In this document: positions 1 to 6,096 of the stretch, piece after piece | How the letters are laid out: each line of letters opens with the position of its first letter | Position numbering within the stretch: the stretch's first letter is position 1 | From: Dehalococcoidia bacterium UBA3254 | GTDB taxonomy: Bacteria > Chloroflexota > Dehalococcoidia > Dehalococcoidales > UBA3254 | Direction: 5' to 3' | DNA: 6,096 nucleotides | Assembly: GCA_002362735.1 (NCBI GenBank) | Contig: DEUU01000008.1 | Location: 1-6,096 of the forward strand | Position numbers and translations under genes: made by a program | The notes under the pieces: generated by a model | The model's input: only the letters and a program-made list of their open reading frames with translations | The model's database searches: none | What the model was told of the DNA's origin: nothing

Positions 1-845
1 CGGAGCCTTTGTTTGATCCGGTTATCCGTCTCGGAACACCAACAGGAGTAATACATATAACATTCGTTATATTCATGCATCACCAACATTTCCAGCCAGG
101 AAGAAGTGGGATCATTGAGGGATTCATAGTGGCTGACATGTTCCTCTTCGACCATGGCAATCTCGGCGTATAAACCCCTGGCCAGCATATTCTCCGTCCG
201 GTCGCCAATGTTCATATAATAATTCATCGTCTGTTGCTCGCCGGATACAATCGTTTCAATGTGTAATTTGGTGAGGATATCGGCAGTATTTTTATCGATG
301 TGTTTGGTCAAGTTATCCACCGGATAACGGTGCTCAATGTAAGTTGGGCGCCCGGGGGTGATTTCTGTTAGTCCCTGAACAATCTTGTTGGCCTGTTTGC
401 CTTCGGTTAGCTCCAGCAGGTTAGCATAACGATAAAGATGATCGAAGTCTTCCAGCAGCGCGAAGTCCAGAGCCGCCTTAACATACTTATCAGGCTCCGT
501 CCTGGCTAACCATGCAGTCAAGTCTACTGCTACTTGCTCATACCCGATCGTTACCTCCAGGTTACTTTCATTGCCAGGAGCCAACCAGTTGACCATTTTT
601 TGGTGCTGTTGTTCAATTGCCCGGGTCAAAGCCAGGCTTTTCTTGATTGGCAGTTCAGTGGTATGCCGATTAAATTGATGCTTGAACATGGCTGCCTCAA
701 CTTCAATCCCGTTCATCAGTATGATGCGGGTACGGGTATAGGGATGGACAGTATTTTTATCGTAAGGCGTGATATTGAGTTCCGACCAGTCGTGAACTTG
801 CTCTTCGATCCTGGTTCCTTTTTCTTCTAATGGATTAAAACCCAT
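1..845 (-). CDS. Double ferritin-like (rubrerythrin-type) protein, partial, C-terminus outside window
   Basis: The frame is open without a stop from an ATG at 845-843 to the left edge: 281 full codons plus two bases. The start is fixed by AGGAGG six bases upstream. The protein is helical and carries ferritin-like diiron motifs twice. Unit one has candidate ligands E48/E50, the ExxH motif E78-H81, E103, and D133-H136 beside E132. Unit two has E197/E203, ExxH E233-H236 in an EEEH stretch, and E258/E261. Its expected fourth helix lies beyond the window. Residues C262, C268 and C270 cluster in the last visible helix. Ferritin-like proteins bind iron and act in iron storage, peroxide reduction or oxygenase chemistry. 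Which applies here cannot be told, and no rubredoxin domain is visible. It is probably cytoplasmic, since no signal peptide is seen. The gene lies 568 bases downstream of the FrhB-like gene and is probably a separate unit. The exact family was not recognised; ferritin-like assignment is inferred from motifs. Confidence 0.72.
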   Translation of the reverse strand, partial: MGFNPLEEKGTRIEEQVHDWSELNITPYDKNTVHPYTRTRIILMNGIEVEAAMFKHQFNRHTTELPIKKSLALTRAIEQQHQKMVNWLAPGNESNLEVTIGYEQVAVDLTAWLARTEPDKYVKAALDFALLEDFDHLYRYANLLELTEGKQANKIVQGLTEITPGRPTYIEHRYPVDNLTKHIDKNTADILTKLHIETIVSGEQQTMNYYMNIGDRTENMLARGLYAEIAMVEEEHVSHYESLNDPTSSWLEMLVMHEYNECYMYYSCWCSETDNRIKQRL

Positions 846-851
846 CTTGAA

Positions 852-857
852 CCTCCT
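852..857 (-). promoter_or_regulatory. Ribosome binding site of the ferritin-like gene
   Basis: Read on the minus strand this is AGGAGG, a perfect Shine-Dalgarno core, six bases before the ATG at 845. It decides the start of the ferritin-like gene. It is much stronger than anything in front of the three upstream genes. Confidence 0.85.
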
Positions 858-943
858 GATATCAAATTTCTGCCTGTAATTCTCGGCTGTATTCAATTCT
901 ATTTCATCAGACTCAAATTTTTATCAGCCGGAACACATAAGAG

Positions 944-958
944 TTCTCAAGATTATAA
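944..958 (-). promoter_or_regulatory. Candidate -10 hexamer overlapping a weak PerR-like box
   Basis: The minus strand carries TATAAT at 957-952, about 107 bases before the ferritin-like start codon. No convincing -35 hexamer sits 16-18 bases upstream, so the promoter call is weak. The same bases begin a 15-base element, TTATAATCTTGAGAA. Its left half matches the PerR box consensus (TTATAATnATTATAA) fully and its right half at four of seven positions. Control of a ferritin-like gene by a peroxide or iron regulator would make sense, but the match could be chance in such AT-rich DNA. Confidence 0.25.
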
Positions 959-1060
959 AATTTTGAAATTCAGAAACTGCTAAAAGCAATACCAACAAAA
1001 AAACTGTATATAATGCCCAAAGTACTTAAAAACTGGGATATCGAGATAAACAAGTCCTTA

Positions 1061-1079
1061 TTGATTTCTCAAATATCAA
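1061..1079. repeat. Short imperfect inverted repeat
   Basis: The arms ttgattt and aaatatcaa pair with one unpaired base around a three-base loop. The stem is entirely A/T-rich apart from one G-C pair. It lies in the AT-rich leader of the ferritin-like gene and could be a protein-binding site, but chance is a fair explanation. Confidence 0.25.
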
Positions 1080-1110
1080 ATATCTATATTTTTTGTATTT
1101 GTTTGTTATT

Positions 1111-1136
1111 AAAAACATCGTGAACGACTCGACGAT
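1111..1136 (-). terminator. Possible weak intrinsic terminator
   Basis: On the minus strand ATCGT pairs with ACGAT around a ten-base loop, followed one base later by TTTTT and then AT-rich DNA. The five-pair stem is short for an intrinsic terminator. It lies about 280 bases beyond the stop codon of the FrhB-like gene. If it works, it would end the acyltransferase operon and isolate the ferritin-like gene. No better hairpin was found directly after 1414. Confidence 0.28.
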
Positions 1137-1413
1137 TGGCACATGGAGGCAAACCATCCTTTATGATTAACCGCCGGACAGTCATCAAGATTGGGAATTA
1201 CCTTTTATTTTGAAGCTGTTTTAACTCCGCTGAACAAACATCGGCATCGCCATACCAACGTGCGCAGGATTACCGTTCAGGGGAAAGGCTTAAAAAGTGC
1301 GGTTATTGATGGTTTCAAATGAAGTGGCTCCCAATGTTTAACGGAGTCATGACAGGTTGAAGTGTGACGGTTTTCCAACTTAGCACCTTGTCCGGTTTTT
1401 TAGCCGAGTTCAA

Positions 1414-2703
1414 TTACATTCTGGATTTCAATTGCTGGAAGACCCGCGATTCGATACTTAAAAGAGGGTTAACTAACCACGACAGATATCTATTGAAAGA
1501 AATCTTAATATTGAATAGCCTTAAAATTGCACGCAAATAATTAAAAGGTTTTGAAGCCGGAAGAGCGATATTATATTCCGGCGTTTGACGGCCAAGCAAT
1601 CTGGTCAGCAGGAAATGCGCTTTCAGGTCTTTATTAGACAGGCGATTTCTTCCCTGAGACCGGATCACATCTTTTTCCGTCGTCGTTTTCAGCTGGATAT
1701 ATTTTTTATCCCGGCTGTCATCACAAATTTTTCTACCCTCCGGGCTTCTGACCAAAATCATAGTTTGTCCGATCTTATCGGATGCTTCGATCTCCGGAAG
1801 CCAGGGGTCCATGAAGCTGATATCAGCAAACCGGTTGATAAAATCTCCGCAGAGAATACAACGGTAAGGGGTATAAAAACAGAGGTTATGAACTTTGATA
1901 TACTCGAAGAGCCCAATTGATTTTTGCCAGCTGTCACCTGAATGGATGGTCATACTTCCCGGCCATCCCTGTCCGCGGTAGTCCAGTTTAGTTATTTTAT
2001 CCTTTTGTATACGGTATTTCCGAAAAATATATTCAGTCTCTTTAAAGCTATCGGTATGTGAGCAGACTAACCCTAGGTGTAGAACAATCTTCTCTCTCAA
2101 TTTTTTATTTGCCAGTTCAGCTTTCCGGACCCCTTGAATCTGGCATGGAAGACCGACCACGGCGAATTTCTCCTCTTCTTTCGCTTTAAGAATCTCTTTA
2201 AGAGCCACATTCGCCGGCACCGGACAATATTTTGATTTGGAAGCCTCGATAATCTCTTTCCGATTCCGGGCGATGAAAGGTTGAGGTCTTAACGGATGCT
2301 CCGGATCCATCCGGGTCACTAGAGCGCCGTTTATGATGCCTTGTTCCAGAGCAAAAATAAGTATGGCCGTGACCAGACCACCGGAGGCTGAATCAAAACG
2401 GATATCATATTCACCGGCGTGACCGATAAAACATCCGAAATAGTTCCCCAGGAGATTATTTTCAGGTAATTTACCAAAAATCTCCCGATTTAGATTTGTG
2501 AAATCCACATTGTGGCCCGGGCAGACCTGGAGGCAAATTCCACACCGGGTACATTTTTCCGCGTCTACTTGAGGCAAATAAGTTCCGCTGTCCTGATCCA
2601 GTTCCATCTTGAGGGCCCCTGATGGACACAGGGAGACACAGGTACCGCAGCCGGTGCAAAGCCCTTTTCTTAATATTTTGTTGATAGAGTTTTCAATTTT
2701 CAT
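1414..2703 (-). CDS. FrhB-family (coenzyme F420 hydrogenase/dehydrogenase beta-subunit-like) iron-sulfur protein
   Basis: The protein has 429 residues if it starts at ATG 2703. An in-frame TTG at 2721 would give 435, but neither has a clear Shine-Dalgarno sequence, and ATG is preferred. Residues 16-62 hold two complete [4Fe-4S] motifs, CxxCxxCxxxCP (C16, C19, C22, C26; C51, C54, C57, C61). The FrhB N-terminal domain follows, marked by SASGGL (about 105-110), SKYCPV (C160) and GLPCQIQG (C187). The FrhB C-terminal domain has C214, the YRGQGWPG segment, and a CILCGD...ADIS motif (C282, C285, D287). FrhB relatives use Fe-S clusters and FAD to reduce F420 or other electron carriers, and many of unknown function sit in polysaccharide clusters. 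Residues from about 370 form a basic, amphipathic tail that might touch the membrane. Cytoplasmic location is inferred. The gene follows the SGNH gene closely and probably shares its transcript. The substrate is unknown. Confidence 0.88.
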   Translation of the reverse strand: MKIENSINKILRKGLCTGCGTCVSLCPSGALKMELDQDSGTYLPQVDAEKCTRCGICLQVCPGHNVDFTNLNREIFGKLPENNLLGNYFGCFIGHAGEYDIRFDSASGGLVTAILIFALEQGIINGALVTRMDPEHPLRPQPFIARNRKEIIEASKSKYCPVPANVALKEILKAKEEEKFAVVGLPCQIQGVRKAELANKKLREKIVLHLGLVCSHTDSFKETEYIFRKYRIQKDKITKLDYRGQGWPGSMTIHSGDSWQKSIGLFEYIKVHNLCFYTPYRCILCGDFINRFADISFMDPWLPEIEASDKIGQTMILVRSPEGRKICDDSRDKKYIQLKTTTEKDVIRSQGRNRLSNKDLKAHFLLTRLLGRQTPEYNIALPASKPFNYLRAILRLFNIKISFNRYLSWLVNPLLSIESRVFQQLKSRM

Positions 2704-2729
2704 CGATCTATAAGAATTCAATCGGAGAG

Positions 2730-4610
2730 CTATTTAACGGAGATTTTATTGGACAGTTCAATTCTCGTCTCATGAGAAAGTTTATCGACATCCTGCCGGA
2801 TGAATACTACCAGGTCGTAAGTACCGGGTTTATCCAATTTACCGATATTCGCCGATAAATTGAATGTTTGCGGATCATTACCTGACAAGTTCACTGGCAC
2901 GGAAGGACTGCGAATCACCCAGTCTCCATCCGTTGTACCGGCGGGCTTGATCAGGCACGAAACAGAGCCGTTCACAGCAGCATCGCTCCTTCCCGGGATA
3001 GAAACCCTGATCGGAATATAGGGCTTATCATTTACCACATAGCTACCGTTTTTATTAGCTTCTGCTGACTCGAGTTTTATGGGTGTGGCCTGTTTCTCAC
3101 TAAGTTGATTTTGAATGGCTGTAATTAGACCTACATAATCTTCGGTGTAGACCCGTTCGGCTCCCGGGCGCAGGTGATTAGGATTTTGCATTTGATCCTT
3201 CTTAAATGTCAGAGATTCATCAAATACAATGTGAACGTATTCTGGATCAATAAACTGAGATAAATAGTTCTTTTGGGCGCTGATCAGGTTTGCTCGTAAA
3301 CCAGCTTTTATAGCTTCATCCCATTCTGGTTGGAATAATATATATAATTGAAAGTTTTTCTTTTTTGCCAGATCACTTATATAACGTAAAGCGGTGGTAG
3401 TATCGTCATTTATTTTATATTTGCTGGCAAGATAGGTTTGAGGTAGAGCTTTACTCAAATCCATCGGGTCTGCGGCAACGGTGCTTCCATTAAAATAAGT
3501 ATTTTCCAAAGAACCGATATCTGGCTGATGGTTAAAAATATTCCAAATGTTGGTAACGCGGCTGCTAATGGTATCACTCGCTGAATATAAGGCGGCATAT
3601 TTTGTCATAAATAACTGCTGGGTTTCTCCAGGTTTCCAGGCGGGTCTTATTCCAAAGTGTTCCCAAAAGTTCCACGGTAGGGGCATTGCCGCCATATATT
3701 CAATATTATGTGAAATAGTATATGACCCCGGAAATCCCCGAACTAAGACTAAATTTTCGGGTACTCCTACCTGCTCAACGTATTCAGCCAACATCCAGGC
3801 GTCCATCAACATAGAAGTCTGAGCAACAGTGGCTAAATTGACAACCTGTCCTCCCAGTCTATCAGCAAACGGGCCTGTGACCACACTGGTTAAGCAAGTC
3901 GAATCACCCAATAATACAGTTCTCTTCGGTAGATTTAAGCTTTTGACGATTAATGATTTATTATAGACGTATTTATATGCAGATGTTTCTGGTGGCTGTT
4001 CCTTTAAATAATAATAGGACAAGAAGTTAAAGAGCAGAAGAACAATCAATGCCGCTGCAATTGTAGCCATTACTCCCAAGAGTCCTGAAGGTCTCTTTAA
4101 TCGCTTGCTCCACGGCCTGGTATCAATAATTTTTGGTACTTCCACCTTCTCAACAGTTTTTTCCATGTTCGGCATCAATTTGGGAGTAATCGTTGTTTCT
4201 TTTTCAGACCGGTCAGGCCATAACGACCGCAGTTGCTCGCTCTGGTTTATTTCCGCGTTAATTATGCCTAATTCAGATTCCGTTAATTGACTTTCCTGTG
4301 GATATTTCTTTTCACTATCGGGGACTTTCACCAATTCCTGTAATGCCTTGAATGAATCAAATACCGCCAGATGTGGAATAGCTCTGGCAATTTCTTTCAG
4401 GCGCACGATAATAGTCTCTTCCCTCTCATAGTTGACGCTGAGATAGGCAATTAATTCCAGATCTTTGAGATAGCCGGCCAGGATAGCAGAGTCTTTATTA
4501 CCTGGCTCAAGTTTTGCCAGCTGGCCAGCCACGTTCAGCGCTTCCGTCCATTCTCCGGCTTTTAGATATTCCCAGACCTGTAGATGGAGTTTATCGATTT
4601 GCTCTTGCAT
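2730..4610 (-). CDS. Membrane-anchored SGNH-hydrolase-like protein with TPR-like cytoplasmic N-terminus (acyltransferase partner)
   Basis: This 626-residue protein has four parts. Residues 1-95 are helical with a TPR-like segment at about 13-46 (EYLKAGEWTEALNVAGQLAK). Residues 96-170 are charged, low in structure, and end in the basic stretch SKRLKR. Residues 177-202 form one strong membrane helix; the positive-inside rule puts the N-terminus in the cytoplasm and the rest outside. Residues 228-500 resemble an SGNH/GDSL domain: VLLGDST with candidate nucleophile S237, N258 in a second conserved-looking block, and NPNHLRPGAERVY with candidate histidine H479. The usual Asp of the DxxH motif is Asn (N476). 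Residues 515-626 are beta-rich and Ig-like in appearance. Motif order matches DltD-type SGNH proteins rather than AlgX or AlgJ. It starts 20 bases after the MBOAT stop, so it probably transfers to, or removes acyl groups from, an extracellular polymer with that partner. It could instead be a non-catalytic binding partner. Confidence 0.8.
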   Translation of the reverse strand: MQEQIDKLHLQVWEYLKAGEWTEALNVAGQLAKLEPGNKDSAILAGYLKDLELIAYLSVNYEREETIIVRLKEIARAIPHLAVFDSFKALQELVKVPDSEKKYPQESQLTESELGIINAEINQSEQLRSLWPDRSEKETTITPKLMPNMEKTVEKVEVPKIIDTRPWSKRLKRPSGLLGVMATIAAALIVLLLFNFLSYYYLKEQPPETSAYKYVYNKSLIVKSLNLPKRTVLLGDSTCLTSVVTGPFADRLGGQVVNLATVAQTSMLMDAWMLAEYVEQVGVPENLVLVRGFPGSYTISHNIEYMAAMPLPWNFWEHFGIRPAWKPGETQQLFMTKYAALYSASDTISSRVTNIWNIFNHQPDIGSLENTYFNGSTVAADPMDLSKALPQTYLASKYKINDDTTTALRYISDLAKKKNFQLYILFQPEWDEAIKAGLRANLISAQKNYLSQFIDPEYVHIVFDESLTFKKDQMQNPNHLRPGAERVYTEDYVGLITAIQNQLSEKQATPIKLESAEANKNGSYVVNDKPYIPIRVSIPGRSDAAVNGSVSCLIKPAGTTDGDWVIRSPSVPVNLSGNDPQTFNLSANIGKLDKPGTYDLVVFIRQDVDKLSHETRIELSNKISVK

Positions 4611-4630
4611 AATTTATCCGTTTGCTGGAG

Positions 4631-6049
4631 TTAAAATGCCTGGTAAATGAAATGTACAATCTCTCGCTGGCTGAAAACGAGGATGCCCACGATAATACAA
4701 CCATAGGCTATACCTTTTACCCATGGATTTAGATTTTTGACGAAGGTAAGGTCTTTGCTGCGTAGTTGGAATATTTGAACTATGACAATGGGTATCGTAA
4801 AAAAGAGTAGTCTCCAGAAAAAAGAAAGAGTTTCCGGAGAGTGTGAAAGACTCAGATGAGTAAAATAATAGATTACCTGCTGGAAAGAATAGGCGCTGAA
4901 AATTGAAAGACCTACGGCTACCAGGCAAACCATTAAAATCACTCTTAAGGTAAGGACTATTCCGGAACCGAAGCCGGTTATGGTGTGATCAGTGCCATTC
5001 GCCTTAAACAGCCTGAAAATAACCTGCAGTATCCCATGGTATGCTCCCCAGGCTATATAAGTCCAGGCAGCTCCATGCCAGAGACCGCAAAGAATAAAAG
5101 TAATGAAAATATTGAAATTGGTGCGCAATTCTCCTTTCCGGCTCCCTCCAAGGGGAATATATAAAAAGTCCCGGAGCCAGGAAGAAAAGGAGATATGCCA
5201 GCGGGACCAATAATCTGCGGGAGAAATAATAAAATAGGGAACATTAAAATTTAGCAAAAGGTCAAATCCCATGATTTTAGCTATACCTCTAGCGATGTCG
5301 GTATAACCTCCCAAGTCAGCGAACACCTGTATCATATAGGCAAAAACTGAGATAATGAGGTCCATTCCCTGGTATTGAGTATAGTTGCCATAAACCTGAC
5401 TTACTATTAGACCTATATTGTCAGCAATAACCATCTTCTGAAAGAAACCCCAGCCTATCAGCCAGAGTCCTTCATTTATCATAGCTCCGGTTACCTTGCG
5501 GGAAGATTGAAACTGCGGCAACATGTGAGATGCTCTTTCGACCGGACCGGAGACAATAGTAGGGAAAAATGACATAAACAAAGCCACATCCAGAAAATTC
5601 TTATTATGTTTCATCTTTCCACGATAAATTTCAAAAGGATAAGTGATTTCCATGAAAGTTAAATACGATATACCCAGTGGAAGAATTAATTTTAAAGTAA
5701 TTGGATCAAGGTGCACCCCAAAAGGTGAAAGCGCGGTTATCAGGCTTTGATCAAAGAAATTCAAATATTTAAAGATGCCCAGCACGATGATGTCAACCGC
5801 AATAGCCAATCCCAACCAGAAACGTTTTCTACGAATGCTATCTGAATTGTCGATAGCCCAACCGGCACCGTAGTTGACCACGGTCATACCCAGAATTAAC
5901 CCGAGAAAACGCCAATCCCAGAACCCATATGAAATATAGCTGGCCGCCAGCAGGAGTATGTTCTGCCAGCGCCACGAACGGCTAAAAGTGAAATATCCGG
6001 CGAGTACGATAACGAAGAATATTAAAAATGTCCAGGATGTAAATAACAT
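4631..6049 (-). CDS. MBOAT-family membrane O-acyltransferase (AlgI/DltB-like)
   Basis: The 472-residue polytopic protein is close to the usual length for AlgI-type MBOATs. Hydrophobic segments run through the whole chain (for example about 6-20, 30-60, 78-95, 118-135, 230-247, 310-340, 365-385, 410-428, 447-460). Family landmarks appear in order: PLGISYLTF (124-132), FFPTIVSGPVERA (161-173), ADLGGYTDIA (244-253), WSRWHISFSSWLRDFLYIPL (281-300) followed by GG, and CGLWHGAAW (321-329). H285 and H325 correspond to the two conserved histidines of AlgI-type enzymes, H325 being the likely catalytic one, so the protein looks intact. MBOATs of this type move an acyl group, often acetyl, across the membrane to an SGNH partner that modifies a surface polymer, and such a partner is the next gene. 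The ATG at 6049 is preceded only by a weak AGAG. The polymer and acyl donor are not shown; AlgI-like exopolysaccharide acetylation is the likeliest role. Confidence 0.93.
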   Translation of the reverse strand: MLFTSWTFLIFFVIVLAGYFTFSRSWRWQNILLLAASYISYGFWDWRFLGLILGMTVVNYGAGWAIDNSDSIRRKRFWLGLAIAVDIIVLGIFKYLNFFDQSLITALSPFGVHLDPITLKLILPLGISYLTFMEITYPFEIYRGKMKHNKNFLDVALFMSFFPTIVSGPVERASHMLPQFQSSRKVTGAMINEGLWLIGWGFFQKMVIADNIGLIVSQVYGNYTQYQGMDLIISVFAYMIQVFADLGGYTDIARGIAKIMGFDLLLNFNVPYFIISPADYWSRWHISFSSWLRDFLYIPLGGSRKGELRTNFNIFITFILCGLWHGAAWTYIAWGAYHGILQVIFRLFKANGTDHTITGFGSGIVLTLRVILMVCLVAVGLSIFSAYSFQQVIYYFTHLSLSHSPETLSFFWRLLFFTIPIVIVQIFQLRSKDLTFVKNLNPWVKGIAYGCIIVGILVFSQREIVHFIYQAF

Positions 6050-6087
6050 TTCTCTATATTCGCTTTTTCGTGGGACATTTACTAGAT

Positions 6088-6093
6088 ATTATA
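6088..6093 (-). promoter_or_regulatory. Possible -10 hexamer upstream of the MBOAT gene
   Basis: The minus strand reads TATAAT here, 38 bases before the MBOAT start codon. The matching -35 would lie beyond the window edge, so it cannot be judged. The hexamer could equally fall inside an upstream gene of the same operon. Confidence 0.25.
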
Positions 6094-6096
6094 TGA

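Larger units (their letters stand above)
846..1413. other. Intergenic region, no convincing gene
   Basis: This 568-base gap separates the three-gene operon from the ferritin-like gene. Positions of about 860-1115 are strongly AT-rich, with runs of A and T. They hold the candidate -10, an imperfect inverted repeat and a weak terminator-like hairpin, so this half is probably the leader and promoter region of the ferritin-like gene. Positions of about 1116-1413 have a more coding-like base composition. A plus-strand frame is open from 1167 to the TGA at 1320-1322 (about 51 codons; only TTG at 1191 could start it). It has no Shine-Dalgarno sequence and no recognised similarity. Frames on both strands are otherwise broken by stops. 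This half could be a decayed gene or mobile-element remnant, or plain spacer. No tRNA, riboswitch or insertion-sequence ends were recognised. Confidence 0.6.

Noticed and set aside
534..830. Plus-strand open frame of 98 codons
   Set aside because: It lies wholly antisense to the ferritin-like gene, which has a strong ribosome binding site and recognisable motifs.
1391..1408. CCGG-TTTTTT-AGCCG stretch just after the FrhB-like stop, considered as a terminator
   Set aside because: Only three base pairs can form, and on the transcribed strand the run is A rather than T.
1585..1920. Plus-strand open frame of 111 codons
   Set aside because: It is antisense to the FrhB-like gene and has no recognisable domain.
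2471..2659. Minus-strand open frame of 62 codons
   Set aside because: It is an out-of-frame shadow of the ferredoxin-like part of the FrhB-like gene.
3547..4290. Two plus-strand open frames of 91 and 61 codons (3547-3822 and 4105-4290)
   Set aside because: Both are antisense to the SGNH gene, with no recognised motifs or ribosome binding sites.
4614..5244. Three minus-strand open frames of 104, 68 and 63 codons
   Set aside because: All are alternative-frame shadows of the MBOAT gene, whose own frame carries the full set of family motifs.
2730..6049. Possible dlt operon for D-alanylation of teichoic acid
   Set aside because: The MBOAT and SGNH order resembles dltB-dltD, but no dltA or dltC equivalent is seen. 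The FrhB-like gene does not belong to a dlt operon, and the SGNH protein has extra domains.

Overview
The window reads as a piece of a bacterial chromosome, probably from an anaerobe. The clues are a ferritin-like protein with a strong AGGAGG ribosome binding site, a two-cluster ferredoxin fused to a coenzyme F420 hydrogenase/dehydrogenase beta-subunit (FrhB) fold, and a membrane O-acyltransferase operon. A Clostridia-type Firmicute would fit, but nothing here proves the taxon. All four genes are on the minus strand, so transcription runs from high to low coordinates.

Layout in order of transcription. (1) 6049-4631 encodes an MBOAT-family membrane O-acyltransferase of the AlgI/DltB type. (2) 4610-2730 starts 20 bases later and encodes a three-part protein: a TPR-like cytoplasmic N-terminus, one membrane helix, and an external SGNH-hydrolase-like domain followed by a beta-rich C-terminal domain. 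(3) About 26 bases further on, 2703-1414 encodes an FrhB-family iron-sulfur flavoprotein-like protein with two N-terminal [4Fe-4S] motifs. These three look like one operon that starts upstream of the window. A possible -10 hexamer lies at the right edge. (4) After a 568-base gap with no convincing gene, 845-1 encodes an N-terminal fragment (281 codons) of a protein with two ferritin-like units. It runs off the left edge of the window.

The MBOAT and SGNH proteins form the classic pair for O-acylating a cell-surface polymer: the MBOAT carries an acyl group across the membrane and the SGNH partner transfers it outside. No dltA or dltC equivalent is visible, so an exopolysaccharide or other glycan is a likelier target than teichoic acid. 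The role of the FrhB-like protein is unknown. Relatives occur in polysaccharide clusters, so it may modify a glycan precursor in the cytoplasm by redox chemistry. The ferritin-like gene has its own leader, is separated by an AT-rich gap, and is probably an independent unit.

No rRNA, tRNA, CRISPR array, complete mobile element or replication origin was seen. The gap at 846-1413 has an AT-rich half next to the ferritin-like gene (candidate promoter, weak hairpins) and a more GC-balanced half holding only a short open frame of doubtful meaning.
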